Program-made: the position numbers and the translations under genes
Shown here: positions 50,812-58,933 of the stretch, piece after piece
Layout of the letters: every line of letters begins with the position of its first letter
How positions within the stretch are numbered: the first letter of the stretch is position 1
Origin: a bacterium
Lineage (GTDB): Bacteria; Hydrothermota; Tepidihabitantia; Tepidihabitantales; Tepidihabitantaceae
Reading direction: 5' to 3'
DNA length: 64,000 bases
Assembly (NCBI GenBank): GCA_035505375.1
Contig: DATJQV010000083.1
Location: 1-64,000, forward strand
Notes under the pieces: model-generated
Database searches by the model: none
Told to the model about the DNA's origin: nothing
The model's input: only the letters and a program-made list of their open reading frames with translations

Positions 50812-53087
50812 CGCTTCTTCAACTCCTGAATCGTCGCTCGCGCCTTGGCTGTAAGTTCACTATCCGCCGGTGGCGCGATGGCGAGGAAATGCTCATAGCC
50901 GGCAATCGCGTCAGCGACGTGCCCGGCAAGTTCACAAGCCCTGGCCATGTGATAGTTGGTCACGACCAGGCTCGAGTCCAGTTTCAGCGCCAGGCTGAAG
51001 TCCTTGATGGCCGGTTCGTACTCACCTTTCCCCAGGTAGGCGAGCCCGCGGTTGTTGCAGGCGTCGGCGTTGTTCGAATCCTGCTTGAGCACCTGGTCGT
51101 AGTCCTGGATGGCAAGCTCGTGCTCGCCTTCGGCCTCGTACGCGACCCCGCGATTGTTGCAGATGTCAAAGGCGTAGTCCGGGCGCAGTTTCAGCGCCTT
51201 GGTGTAGTCCCGAATGGCCAGGTCGTTCTCGCCTTTGTCATGATGGGCGAGCCCGCGGTCGCGGTAGACCATGAAGTCACTTGAATCCAGCCTGAGCGCG
51301 CTGTTGTAGTCCTGGATGGCCAGGTCGTTTTCCCCGTTGTGCTGGTGGGCCAGCCCACGGTCGCTGTAGGCCTGGGCCCAATTCGGATTCAGTTTGAGCG
51401 CCCGGCTGTAGTCCTGGACCGCCAGCTTGTAATCGTGCTTGTGGTAGTCGTAGATGAACCCGCGCTCCTCGTAGGCACTGGCGTTGTTCGGATTCAGCTT
51501 GAGTGCCTGGCTGTAGTCGATAAGGGCCGAGTCGAACGCAACTATGGCATCGTAAACCAGTCCACGGTTGTAGTACACGGCGGCGCTGTCGATTGAAGAT
51601 CCCTTTAACGCCTCGGTGTAGTCCTGAATCGCCTTCCGATACTCGCGTTTGCCATAGTAGGCGGCCGCGCGGCCGCAATAGGCGTTCCCGGCAGACGGCG
51701 TGAGCGCCAGCACCTGGCTGTAGTCCCGTATTGCGAGTGCGAACTCGCCCTCGGCTTTGTGGGCGACTCCGCGGTCGTACCACAAGGAGACGTCTTTCGG
51801 ACTCAGCTTGAGCGCCTGCGTGTAGTCTTTGATGGCCAGCTCGTCCTCGCCTTTGGCATGGTAGATGGTTCCGCGGCCGTCGAAGGCGCTGACGCAGGTC
51901 GAGTCCCGCTTCAGGACCTGGGTGTAGATTGCAATGGCCCGGTCATACTTTCCCTTGTTCTCAAAGACACTTCCACGACCGCGGTGCAAGAGAGTCGAAT
52001 CGAGCTCCATCGCGCGGCTGCCGTCCTGAGCGGCCAGGTCGTGCTCGCCTCGGTCACGGTGCGCGTTCGCCCGGCCGTCGTAGGCGCTGATGCAGGTGGA
52101 ATCCAGCTTGAGCGCCTGGGTGTAATCCTGGATGGCCGGGTCGTCCTCGCCTGCAGCGCGGTATGCGTTCCCGCGATCGACGTAGGCGTAGGCAAAGTCC
52201 TGATTCAGCTTGAGCGCTTGACTGAAATCCTGAACGGCTCGTTCGTACTCGCTCCTGGCCTCATGAGCGATGCCCAGGTTGTAGTAGGATGCGGGGTCAT
52301 TCGGACTCAACTGGAGCGCCTGACTGAAGTCCCGGAGCGCAAGGTCGCACTTGCCCTGGTCCAGGCATGCCTGCCCGCGGCCGATGCAGGGATAGGCGGA
52401 ATAGGGGCTAAGCTTGAGCGCCTGCGTGTAGTCCCGGATTGCCAGCTCATACTCGCCTTTGGCCAGATAGGCGTACCCACGGCCCGTGTAGGCGCCGGCA
52501 TAGGTGGAATCCAACCTCAGGGCCCGCGAATAGTCCTCAACAGCCAGGTTGTCCTCGCCCTTGTCATGATAGGCGGCTCCGCGCCTGCCGAAAGAGTAGG
52601 CGTCACCCGGATTCAGCTTGAGCGACTGCGAGTAGTCCTGAATCGCCAGATCGTACTCACCATTCTCCAGATAGGCGGCTCCGCGGTCGGTGTAGGCGGT
52701 CGAGTCATTCGGGTCCTGCCTGAGTGCCTGGGTGTAGTCCTGGATAGCACGGTCGTCGTCGCCTTCGGCATGATAGACCTTTCCGCGGCTGCGGTGGGCG
52801 CGAGTGTCATTTGGATTCAGCTCCAGAACTCGGCTGAAGTCCTGAAGGGCGAGGTCGTACTTGCCTTCGAAGTAGTATGCCCGTCCGCGGCTGAGGTAGG
52901 CCTCGGTATCATGCGGGTTGCGTGCGATTGCCTCGCTGAACTGCGGAATCCACTCGTAGTCGCTCGTGTCGAAAGCAGGGGCACCTTGCACTACTGAGCC
53001 CGCTGCCGGCTCGGCTCGGACTGCGCGCATGCCGGCAAGAACCATGAGTCCGAGCATCAGACCGCAGTACGGCTTTGCGTTTCTCAC
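50808..53087 (-). CDS. Exported protein with about 20 tetratricopeptide repeats
   Basis: A 759-residue protein. A signal peptide (GLMLGLMVLAGMRAVRA) is followed by about 20 TPRs of 34 residues covering residues 55-745, with the rhythm YLSRGRAYYFEGKYDLALQD and FSRVLELNPND. Repeat 10 is shortened by about two residues (LDSTLLHRGRGSVFENKGK). The regular consensus suggests recent internal duplication. TPR solenoids act as protein-binding scaffolds; the partner is not known, but the ATGA coupling to the NAGPA-type gene points to a shared envelope process. Confidence 0.88.
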   Translation of the reverse strand: MRNAKPYCGLMLGLMVLAGMRAVRAEPAAGSVVQGAPAFDTSDYEWIPQFSEAIARNPHDTEAYLSRGRAYYFEGKYDLALQDFSRVLELNPNDTRAHRSRGKVYHAEGDDDRAIQDYTQALRQDPNDSTAYTDRGAAYLENGEYDLAIQDYSQSLKLNPGDAYSFGRRGAAYHDKGEDNLAVEDYSRALRLDSTYAGAYTGRGYAYLAKGEYELAIRDYTQALKLSPYSAYPCIGRGQACLDQGKCDLALRDFSQALQLSPNDPASYYNLGIAHEARSEYERAVQDFSQALKLNQDFAYAYVDRGNAYRAAGEDDPAIQDYTQALKLDSTCISAYDGRANAHRDRGEHDLAAQDGSRAMELDSTLLHRGRGSVFENKGKYDRAIAIYTQVLKRDSTCVSAFDGRGTIYHAKGEDELAIKDYTQALKLSPKDVSLWYDRGVAHKAEGEFALAIRDYSQVLALTPSAGNAYCGRAAAYYGKREYRKAIQDYTEALKGSSIDSAAVYYNRGLVYDAIVAFDSALIDYSQALKLNPNNASAYEERGFIYDYHKHDYKLAVQDYSRALKLNPNWAQAYSDRGLAHQHNGENDLAIQDYNSALRLDSSDFMVYRDRGLAHHDKGENDLAIRDYTKALKLRPDYAFDICNNRGVAYEAEGEHELAIQDYDQVLKQDSNNADACNNRGLAYLGKGEYEPAIKDFSLALKLDSSLVVTNYHMARACELAGHVADAIAGYEHFLAIAPPADSELTAKARATIQELKKR

Positions 53088-53108
53088 GTCAGAAGTTGAG
53101 GCTGAGGC

Positions 53109-53219
53109 CTACTCCTGCACGGCCCGGCTGCGATTCGGGAATCTCCGGCTCTTGACCAGCCGGTCCAGACGGACCAGCAGGTCACGCTCAATCGTGACGG
53201 CGACTTTCGCTGTACTCAC
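53109..53219 (-). pseudogene. Truncated ribbon-helix-helix (CopG/ParD-type) protein
   Basis: A 36-residue frame from GTG 53219 reads [20 protein letters not shown] then [15 protein letters not shown] and stops. This is the complete N-terminal strand and helix-turn-helix of RHH antitoxins, which normally continue for 40 or more further residues to a toxin-binding tail. No toxin gene follows. It keeps a good promoter, so it may still be expressed as a minimal DNA-binding peptide or be a toxin-antitoxin relic. Confidence 0.65.
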
Positions 53220-53240
53220 GCTGTTCTCTTTTAGTACGAC

Positions 53241-53269
53241 ATGTTATGATACCGCGCCTGCCGGGTCAA
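53241..53269 (-). promoter_or_regulatory. sigma70-type promoter for the RHH relic and perhaps the TPR gene
   Basis: Minus-strand TTGACC (53269-53264), 17-nt spacer, TAACAT (53246-53241), about 15 nt before the GTG of the RHH frame. The stretch 53270-53531 shows no gene or recognisable site. Confidence 0.65.
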
Positions 53270-53531
53270 CGTAGCGCATCTGCCTGCGACGAGGGGGTGA
53301 TCGAGGGATCAGACATGGTTCCTCCTCATGAGGCTTGGTTAATGCTCTATGACGCTGCGTTCGGGGGAGTCAACAAGTTCATTCTTACGTCGGTCCACTT
53401 ACGCGCGGCCACGCGGGCAAGCGAGGGGCCGCGCCTTGCGGGCGCTGCCCTCTTCTCGCCAGCTCATTCTGGCTGCCGGAATGGGTCCGGTAACGGCGAA
53501 GTTCGTGCGCAGGGCCCGACGGCTGCTGCGC

Positions 53532-53560
53532 TTGACGAGTTATGGGCATATGCCTATAAT
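53532..53560 (+). promoter_or_regulatory. Promoter with overlapping 20-bp palindrome for the DUF134 operon
   Basis: TTGACG (53532-53537), 17-nt spacer, TATAAT (53555-53560). TTATGGGCATATGCCTATAA at 53540-53559 is a palindrome with one mismatched pair; its core GGCATATGCC is perfect. It covers the spacer and -10 box, an arrangement suited to repression, probably by the DUF134 protein encoded next. Confidence 0.75.
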
Positions 53561-53577
53561 AGATCAGTACCCAATTC

Positions 53578-53937
53578 ATGCCACGTCCCACGTACTGTCG
53601 GAAAGTAGCCGGCAAGCCCGGTGCCTGCGTGTTCAAGCCCGCCGGGGTGCCCGCGTGCCGGCTCAAATGGCTGAACCTGACGCTGGACGAGTTCGAGGCC
53701 GTGCGCCTGGCCGACCTGGATGGTCTGCACCAGGAAGAGGCGGCGGCCAGGATGAAGATCTCCCGCCAGACTTTCGGGCGCATCGTCGAGAACGCGCGCC
53801 ACAAGGTCGCGCAGGCGCTCAGTTCGGGCATGGCACTGAGCATCGACGGCGGCGTGGTCTGCACTCCCGCGGACCGGTGCCGCAAGTGCGACCGGAGGAA
53901 ACGGGGAATGGGCTGCCACCTGAGAGAGAAAGCATGA
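53578..53937 (+). CDS. DUF134 family helix-turn-helix protein
   Basis: A 119-residue DUF134 protein. RPTYCRKVAGKPGACVFKPA and LTLDEFEAVRLADLDGLHQE lead into a helix-turn-helix (EEAAARMKISRQTFGRIVEN), as in sigma region 4. The C-terminal Cys-rich stretch (CTPADRCRKCDRRKRGMGCH) may bind metal. DUF134 proteins are commonly found next to NifX/NifB-like and Mrp genes, as here. The palindrome over its own promoter suggests autoregulation. Its TGA overlaps the ATG of the PLP enzyme. Confidence 0.88.
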   Translation: MPRPTYCRKVAGKPGACVFKPAGVPACRLKWLNLTLDEFEAVRLADLDGLHQEEAAARMKISRQTFGRIVENARHKVAQALSSGMALSIDGGVVCTPADRCRKCDRRKRGMGCHLREKA

Positions 53938-55187
53938 CGAACGCAAGTAAGCAGAGTTTCAGCACCCGGCTCATTCACGCCGGGGTTTCCGAGGACGAGC
54001 ACGGCAGCGTCGTGCCGCCTATCTATCAGACATCGACATTCGCTTTCCGGAGCGCCGAACAGGGCGCGCGCCGCTTCTCCGGTGAGTCAGCCGGCTACAT
54101 CTACACGCGGCTCGGCAATCCTACCGTGCGGGCCTTCGAAGATGCCATTGCCGCGCTGGAAGTCGGCGTCGGTGCGGTCGCGACCAGTTCCGGGATGGCT
54201 GCGGTCACAACCGCTCTCCTGGCGTTGCTTCGATCTGGAGACCATGTGGTCAGCACCGCTTCGGTATATGGTCCGTCCCGTGTGTTAATGGAGGAGCACC
54301 TGTCCCGATTCGGCCTCGAATCGGCGTTCGTCGACACCTCGGATATCGGCGTGGTCAGAAGCGCGCTCCGACCGGAGACGAGGGTGATCTACGTCGAGAC
54401 GCCCTCGAACCCGATGATGCAGGTCACCGATTTGCGGGCCGTGGCAGCGCTGGCGCACGCCAACGATGCGTCGCTTGTTGTCGACAGCACTTTCGCGTCC
54501 CCGTATCTCCAGCGGCCGCTCGAACTCGGTGCCGACGTCGTCCTTCACTCGGTAACGAAGTTCATCAACGGTCATGCCGACGTCGTTGGCGGAGTCCTGG
54601 CTGCGCGCGACCCCGGTCTGGTCGCATCTCTCCGCAAGACGATGACGCTCACGGGCTGCTGCATGGACCCGCACCAGGCGTTCCTGGCGCATCGCGGTCT
54701 CAAGACGCTGGCGCTGCGCATCGAGCGGGCGCAGTCGAACGCTTTCGACATCGCCCGCTGGCTGGAAGGGCGTCCTGAGGTTGCCTGGGTCCGTTACCTT
54801 GGGCTTGTCAGCCACCCGCAGCACGACCTTGTCCGCCGCCAGATGAAAGGTCCCGGGACGATGATCAGCTTCGAGTTGCGCGGCGGCATCGAGGCGGGCC
54901 GGCGGCTGATGAACCGTGTGAAACTCGCGACCTTGGCCGTGTCGCTCGGCGGTGTGGAGACGCTCATCGAGCACCCGGCTTCGATGACCCACGCCTGCGT
55001 GCCCGAGGAAGATCGGCGCGCCGCGGGCATCAGCGACGGACTGGTTCGCTACTCAGTCGGAATCGAGGACGTCCGCGACCTCATCGCCGACCTCGAGCAG
55101 GCTCTAGTCGGTTCGGAGCCGCGCTCGTTGCCGCATCATCAAGAAACCGAACCCGCAATAGTTACCACTGACCTGGCTAAGGAGTGA
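53934..55187 (+). CDS. Cys/Met-metabolism PLP enzyme (cystathionine gamma-synthase / methionine gamma-lyase family)
   Basis: A 417-residue PLP enzyme of trans-sulfuration. TRLIHAGVSEDEHGSVVPPI and YTRLGNPTVRAFEDAIAALE are the family N-terminal blocks. The PLP lysine is Lys209 in HSVTKFINGHADVVGG, and SLGGVETLIEHPASMTHA closes the active site. Whether it is a synthase or a lyase cannot be decided by eye. ATG 53934 overlaps the DUF134 stop (ATGA). The C-terminus runs about 20 residues longer than usual (PRSLPHHQETEPAIVTTD). The operon context suggests sulfur supply for metal or cluster assembly. Confidence 0.9.
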   Translation: MTNASKQSFSTRLIHAGVSEDEHGSVVPPIYQTSTFAFRSAEQGARRFSGESAGYIYTRLGNPTVRAFEDAIAALEVGVGAVATSSGMAAVTTALLALLRSGDHVVSTASVYGPSRVLMEEHLSRFGLESAFVDTSDIGVVRSALRPETRVIYVETPSNPMMQVTDLRAVAALAHANDASLVVDSTFASPYLQRPLELGADVVLHSVTKFINGHADVVGGVLAARDPGLVASLRKTMTLTGCCMDPHQAFLAHRGLKTLALRIERAQSNAFDIARWLEGRPEVAWVRYLGLVSHPQHDLVRRQMKGPGTMISFELRGGIEAGRRLMNRVKLATLAVSLGGVETLIEHPASMTHACVPEEDRRAAGISDGLVRYSVGIEDVRDLIADLEQALVGSEPRSLPHHQETEPAIVTTDLAKE

Positions 55188-55192
55188 ATTCA

Positions 55193-55597
55193 ATGCGAAT
55201 AGCAGTTACCTGCGACAATCCGACGACGGTGGCCGGCCATCTGGGCCGGGCGCCAATGTTTCTGATTTACGACATAGAGGACGGCAAGCCCGTGCTCAAG
55301 GAGCAGAGGATGAGACAGGACGCTGGCCACCACGAGCACTGCGGCGAATCGCCGCATGGAGCCGGTCATCAACACGGCGAAGGCCACCACGACCACGCAG
55401 GCATATTGTCCGTGGTCGGGGACTGCGCTGTGGTTGTGTCGCGGGGCATGGGGCGACGTATTGCTGTCGACCTTGAGGCCCGGGGTATCCGGCCTGCCGT
55501 CATCGACCGCGACCTGCCACCGGCTGAAGCTGCTGCTTGCGCGGCCGCGGGCCAGTGCTTGAAGCCCGGCGGGTTCTGCGGGTGCGAGCATGCCTGA
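55193..55597 (+). CDS. NifX/NifB-type dinitrogenase cofactor-family protein with His-rich loop
   Basis: A 134-residue member of the dinitrogenase iron-molybdenum cofactor family (RIAVTCDNPTTVAGHLGRAP at the start, VVVSRGMGRRIAVDLEARGI in the middle). AAGGAG lies 8 nt before ATG 55193. A loop at residues about 44-68 is packed with His, Gly and Glu (HHEHCGESPHGAGHQHGEGH), well placed to bind metal, and the end has CLKPGGFCGC. Free-standing members without nitrogenase often pair with Mrp ATPases, as here; the metal is not known. Confidence 0.87.
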   Translation: MRIAVTCDNPTTVAGHLGRAPMFLIYDIEDGKPVLKEQRMRQDAGHHEHCGESPHGAGHQHGEGHHDHAGILSVVGDCAVVVSRGMGRRIAVDLEARGIRPAVIDRDLPPAEAAACAAAGQCLKPGGFCGCEHA

Positions 55598-56405
55598 CGC
55601 GCCCGAGCAACCGTCGTCGTCGGCCCAGCCGTCGCCCATCCACAACTCGCTCCTGGTTTTCAGCGGCAAGGGCGGCGTCGGCAAGACGACAGTCGCCGTC
55701 AACCTGGCGCTGGGCCTCGCTCTGGAAGGAAAACGCGTGGGACTGCTGGATGTGGATATTCACGGCCCGAATGCGGCCCACATGCTCGGCGCCGACGGGC
55801 TGGCAGTCACAGTCACTAACGGACGTCTGGTCCCGCCAACCGGCGCAGGCGGTGTCAAAGTCATGTCGATGGCCTACCTCCTTCCTGACACCGATGCGCC
55901 GGTTGTCTGGCGCGGCCCGGTCAAAGGCAACGCCATCAGGCAGTTCATCCGAGAGATCGACTGGGGCGAGCTTGACTGGCTCGTGGTCGACTCACCGCCG
56001 GGCACGGGCGACGAGCCGCTGTCGGTGGCCCAGCTCCTGCCGGGTACCTACGGTATCATCGTGACCACGCCTCAGGCAGTGGCCCTGATGGATGCCCGCA
56101 AGGCCGTGGCTTTTGCCCGTCTGCTCAAGGTTCGCCTGCTCGGGATTATCGAGAACATGAGCGGCCTTGTCTGTCCGCATTGCGGTAAGGAGATTGAGTT
56201 GTTCCCGGTCGGCGCGGCCGAGAAGCTCGCCCGCGAACTGCTGGTACCGTTTCTCGGTCGCATCCCGCTCGACCCGCGCATGGTGACCGGCGGCGATACC
56301 GGTCGCCCGATCCTGTCTGAGGATGACAAGTCCGAACCGGCGCGAGCATTCCGTGCCGTCGTCGGTCGCATCCTCGCAGCCGCCGACAAGCCCGGTGTCG
56401 CCTGA
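55590..56405 (+). CDS. mrp: Mrp/NBP35-family iron-sulfur carrier ATPase
   Basis: A 271-residue P-loop ATPase. The deviant Walker A is FSGKGGVGKTTVAVNLALGL (about residues 24-43), switch I GLLDVDIHGPNAAHML, and switch II VVDSPPGTGDEPLS. The CPHC pair near residue 195 (SGLVCPHCGKE) can hold a bridging Fe-S cluster between two monomers. It overlaps the NifX-like gene by 8 nt. Together they resemble an Fe-S or metal-cofactor delivery pair. Confidence 0.92.
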   Translation: MPDAPEQPSSSAQPSPIHNSLLVFSGKGGVGKTTVAVNLALGLALEGKRVGLLDVDIHGPNAAHMLGADGLAVTVTNGRLVPPTGAGGVKVMSMAYLLPDTDAPVVWRGPVKGNAIRQFIREIDWGELDWLVVDSPPGTGDEPLSVAQLLPGTYGIIVTTPQAVALMDARKAVAFARLLKVRLLGIIENMSGLVCPHCGKEIELFPVGAAEKLARELLVPFLGRIPLDPRMVTGGDTGRPILSEDDKSEPARAFRAVVGRILAAADKPGVA

Positions 56406-56428
56406 CTGCTGCGGCTTGCGTCAGCTCC

Positions 56429-57007
56429 ATGACTGAGGGTGTTTGCCGGTCAGGGGGGACGGCGGTACTACCAAAGAACGTATTCCTGACCAAAGGAGTA
56501 GGCGTCCACCGCGAGAAACTGGCGAGCTTCGAGGGCGCTTTGCGCAACGCCCGGATAGCGGCCTGCAACCTCGTCCGCGTCTCTTCTATCTTCCCGCCGG
56601 GTTGCCGGATACTCCCTCGCGAGAAAGGCTTGAAGCTGCTGACTCCGGGCCAGGTTACCTTCGTGGTGATGAGCGACAACGCTACCTGCGAGCCGCACCG
56701 GCTTCTGTCCGCCTCAGTCGGCATAGCCGTACCCAAGGACAGCACCAAGTACGGCTACCTTTCCGAGTACCACTCGTTCGGCGAGCGCGAGGAACGCGCG
56801 GGCGACTACGCCGAAGATCTGGCCGCGCAGATGCTGGCCACGACGCTGGGCGTCCAGTTCAACGCTGACACCAGCTACGACCAGCGCAAGGAGATCTGGA
56901 AAATATCCAGCCAGATAGTACGCACTCAGAACATCACCCAGAGCGCCATCGGCAACAAGAACGGCCTCTGGACGACCGTGGTCGCCGCAGCGGTATTGGT
57001 CGGATGA
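56429..57007 (+). CDS. Pyruvoyl-dependent arginine decarboxylase (copy 2)
   Basis: A 192-residue paralogue of the protein at 32616-33188. Self-cleavage is expected between Ser52 and Ser53 (RVSSIFPPGC). LTPGQVTFVVMSDNATCEPH and KYGYLSEYHSFGEREERAGD are conserved. The usual start codon position holds ACG, so ATG 56429, ten codons further up, is the only standard start. It sits 23 nt after the Mrp gene and overlaps the methyltransferase gene by 4 nt. Why an arginine decarboxylase lies in this operon is unclear. Confidence 0.92.
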   Translation: MTEGVCRSGGTAVLPKNVFLTKGVGVHREKLASFEGALRNARIAACNLVRVSSIFPPGCRILPREKGLKLLTPGQVTFVVMSDNATCEPHRLLSASVGIAVPKDSTKYGYLSEYHSFGEREERAGDYAEDLAAQMLATTLGVQFNADTSYDQRKEIWKISSQIVRTQNITQSAIGNKNGLWTTVVAAAVLVG

Positions 57008-57585
57008 GCTCCTCCGGCACGCATCGACACTTCCACATGCACCCGGAGGCTGAGCGCCGGCAGTGGCAGAATCCGGAGAGCGTGCTGGCCCTTGCCGGGT
57101 TGAAGCCGACGATGACCTTTGTGGACCTTGGCTGCGGCAACGGGTTCTTTGCCCTGCCCGCAGCGCGGGCCGTGGGCGCCAAAGGCCGAGTCTATGGCGT
57201 TGACGCCAGCCCTGAGTTCATTGAGGAACTGCGCACGCGGGCCGAAGCCGAGGGACTAAAGAACTTGACCCTGACGACCGGGCGCGCCGAGGAGACGCTC
57301 CCCTGCGAGCAATGCGCCGACATCGTCTTTATGGGTAATGTCCTGCACGACTTCGATGACCCGGCCCAAGTGCTGGCGAACGCCCGCAAGATGCTCAAGC
57401 CCACCGGCGTGCTGGTCAACGTTGACTGGAAGGATAAGCCATCACCCATGGGGCCGCCAATGTCAATCCGTTTCTCGGCGGCGCGAGCGTCCGGGTTGAT
57501 AGAGAATGCCGGTTTCAGTGCCGGAGCGCCGCAGGACGTCGGGTCGTACCACTACCTGATTCTAGCTCGCCCGCGTAGCGAATAG
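57004..57585 (+). CDS. Class I SAM-dependent methyltransferase
   Basis: A 193-residue Rossmann-fold methyltransferase. Motif I is TFVDLGCGNGFFALPAA (SAM-binding GxGxG variant GCGNG), the acidic end of strand 2 is VYGVDASPEF, and motif IV lies near DIVFMGNVLHDFDD. The layout matches the UbiE/MenG-like small-molecule methyltransferases. The N-terminus is His-rich (SSGTHRHFHMHPEAERRQW). The substrate cannot be deduced. The start overlaps the decarboxylase stop (ATGA). Confidence 0.87.
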   Translation: MSSSGTHRHFHMHPEAERRQWQNPESVLALAGLKPTMTFVDLGCGNGFFALPAARAVGAKGRVYGVDASPEFIEELRTRAEAEGLKNLTLTTGRAEETLPCEQCADIVFMGNVLHDFDDPAQVLANARKMLKPTGVLVNVDWKDKPSPMGPPMSIRFSAARASGLIENAGFSAGAPQDVGSYHYLILARPRSE

Positions 57586-57652
57586 CCGCTCCGGGTTAGC
57601 GCGGCAAGCAACTCGACCAGCGACCGCGCTCAGGGGTGCGGGAGTTTCGGGG

Positions 57653-58453
57653 CTATTTGCTGGCTTCGGTATCGGCCTGCGTCGCACGGGTTGGCCAGCG
57701 AAGGATCACGATCAGCAAGACGATGCCGACCACAGTCATCCCCAGCGCGACAATCTGATTGCCCCAGAGGTTCGTCTTGTTCTCATAGTAACGCACGAAG
57801 TCGATGCCGAATCGGAAGAGCGAGTAGACTACTAGCAAGACTGCAGACAACACGCCCGGCTTCAGGTTCCGCCGTTCAAGCCAGAGCGCGAACAGGAACA
57901 TCAGAAACCCGGCGGCCGATGAGTAGAGTTGGGTCGGGTGAATCGGTTGGCCGATGAAGGTCGCACCGGCCGGGGAGTTCGGCGGGAAGACGATTCCCAA
58001 GGGGCTGCACGTGGGCGAGCCGAAGCAGCAGCCGTTCAGGAAGCAACCGATGCGAGTGAACCCTTCGCCTAGCACTATTGCCGGCGAGACCGCGTCCATC
58101 ATCCGGCGTACCGGCAGCCTTCTGAGCCAGATGAACAGCACGCCCGCGACAATGCCGCCCAAGAACCCGCCGTAGAACATCAGGCCGCCGAGCCCGCCCC
58201 GCCAGAACGCGATGATCTTGATGAGGTCGTGGCTGAACTCCTGCCAGTGGAACGCGACGTAGAAGAGCCGTGAGCCAAGCACGACCGCGAGCAGCACCCA
58301 GAGCGCAAGGTCGGATACCTTTCTGGGTTCGACGCCGAACTTCTTCGCCCGGCGTTCGACTACGCCGATGCCGACCACGAATGAGATGAACAGCATCACC
58401 CCGTACGAGTAGATGTGCAGGCCGCCTATCCTGAGCAGGATTGGGAACACCAA
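57653..58453 (-). CDS. lgt: Prolipoprotein diacylglyceryl transferase Lgt
   Basis: A 266-residue inner-membrane enzyme that attaches diacylglycerol to the lipobox cysteine of prolipoproteins. About seven membrane helices are visible. The Lgt signature appears as EGFTRIGCFLNGCCFGSPT, and RFGIDFVRYYE carries the C-terminal conserved arginine. GLGGLMFYGGFLGG holds a Tyr where E. coli has its essential His103, a substitution I recall in many other Lgt proteins. Its substrates would include the lipoproteins at 31424 and 47558. Confidence 0.95.
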   Translation of the reverse strand: MVFPILLRIGGLHIYSYGVMLFISFVVGIGVVERRAKKFGVEPRKVSDLALWVLLAVVLGSRLFYVAFHWQEFSHDLIKIIAFWRGGLGGLMFYGGFLGGIVAGVLFIWLRRLPVRRMMDAVSPAIVLGEGFTRIGCFLNGCCFGSPTCSPLGIVFPPNSPAGATFIGQPIHPTQLYSSAAGFLMFLFALWLERRNLKPGVLSAVLLVVYSLFRFGIDFVRYYENKTNLWGNQIVALGMTVVGIVLLIVILRWPTRATQADTEASK

Positions 58454-58739
58454 ACCATACTAGGCTTCGGGCCGAGCCAGTCAACAAAGTTCTCCCCGAG
58501 ATAGACAAGCGCTGTCTGAGTGATGGCCTTCGGGCGAATCCGGTGCGGTGTGCCGCCGGCTGTCGTCGTCTTCTTCAACCGTACGAACCTCGTCCTCGTC
58601 CGGGCCGGAAGCTGTCAGCCGAGGGGCGTCTGCGTTGGATCGGCAGAAACCGTCCAACGTTGACCTCTGAGGTCCCTGTCCGTCAGTACACCGTCTGCTG
58701 GCGCTGCCTTCTGTCTCATATTGTGGTGTCATGCTGTGG

Positions 58740-58768
58740 TTGACAACTCAGGGTCGTCAGGTCATAAT
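58740..58768 (+). promoter_or_regulatory. sigma70-type promoter for the secreted propeller gene
   Basis: TTGACA (58740-58745), 17-nt spacer, CATAAT (58763-58768). Transcription would start near 58775, leaving a leader of about 160 nt before ATG 58934. The rest of 58454-58933 shows no gene. Confidence 0.6.
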
Positions 58769-58933
58769 GGACTCCGTAGCGCCAGATAGGCGGCGGCGCA
58801 GGTCGCCAACCACATAGTGGCGCTGAGTGGTCGTCAAGGTGATGACAGCGCGGAGGCACGCGTGAAGTGTTGTGCTTGGGATCGCTATTGGGCCTGTAAT
58901 CCAACAAGCTCTTTCCAAAATCGGGCCGTGAGG

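Noticed and set aside
53349-53933. An upstream extension of the PLP-enzyme frame by 195 codons
   Set aside because: The extension overlaps the DUF134 gene in another frame and crosses its promoter; ATG 53934 is coupled to the DUF134 stop and begins with family sequence.
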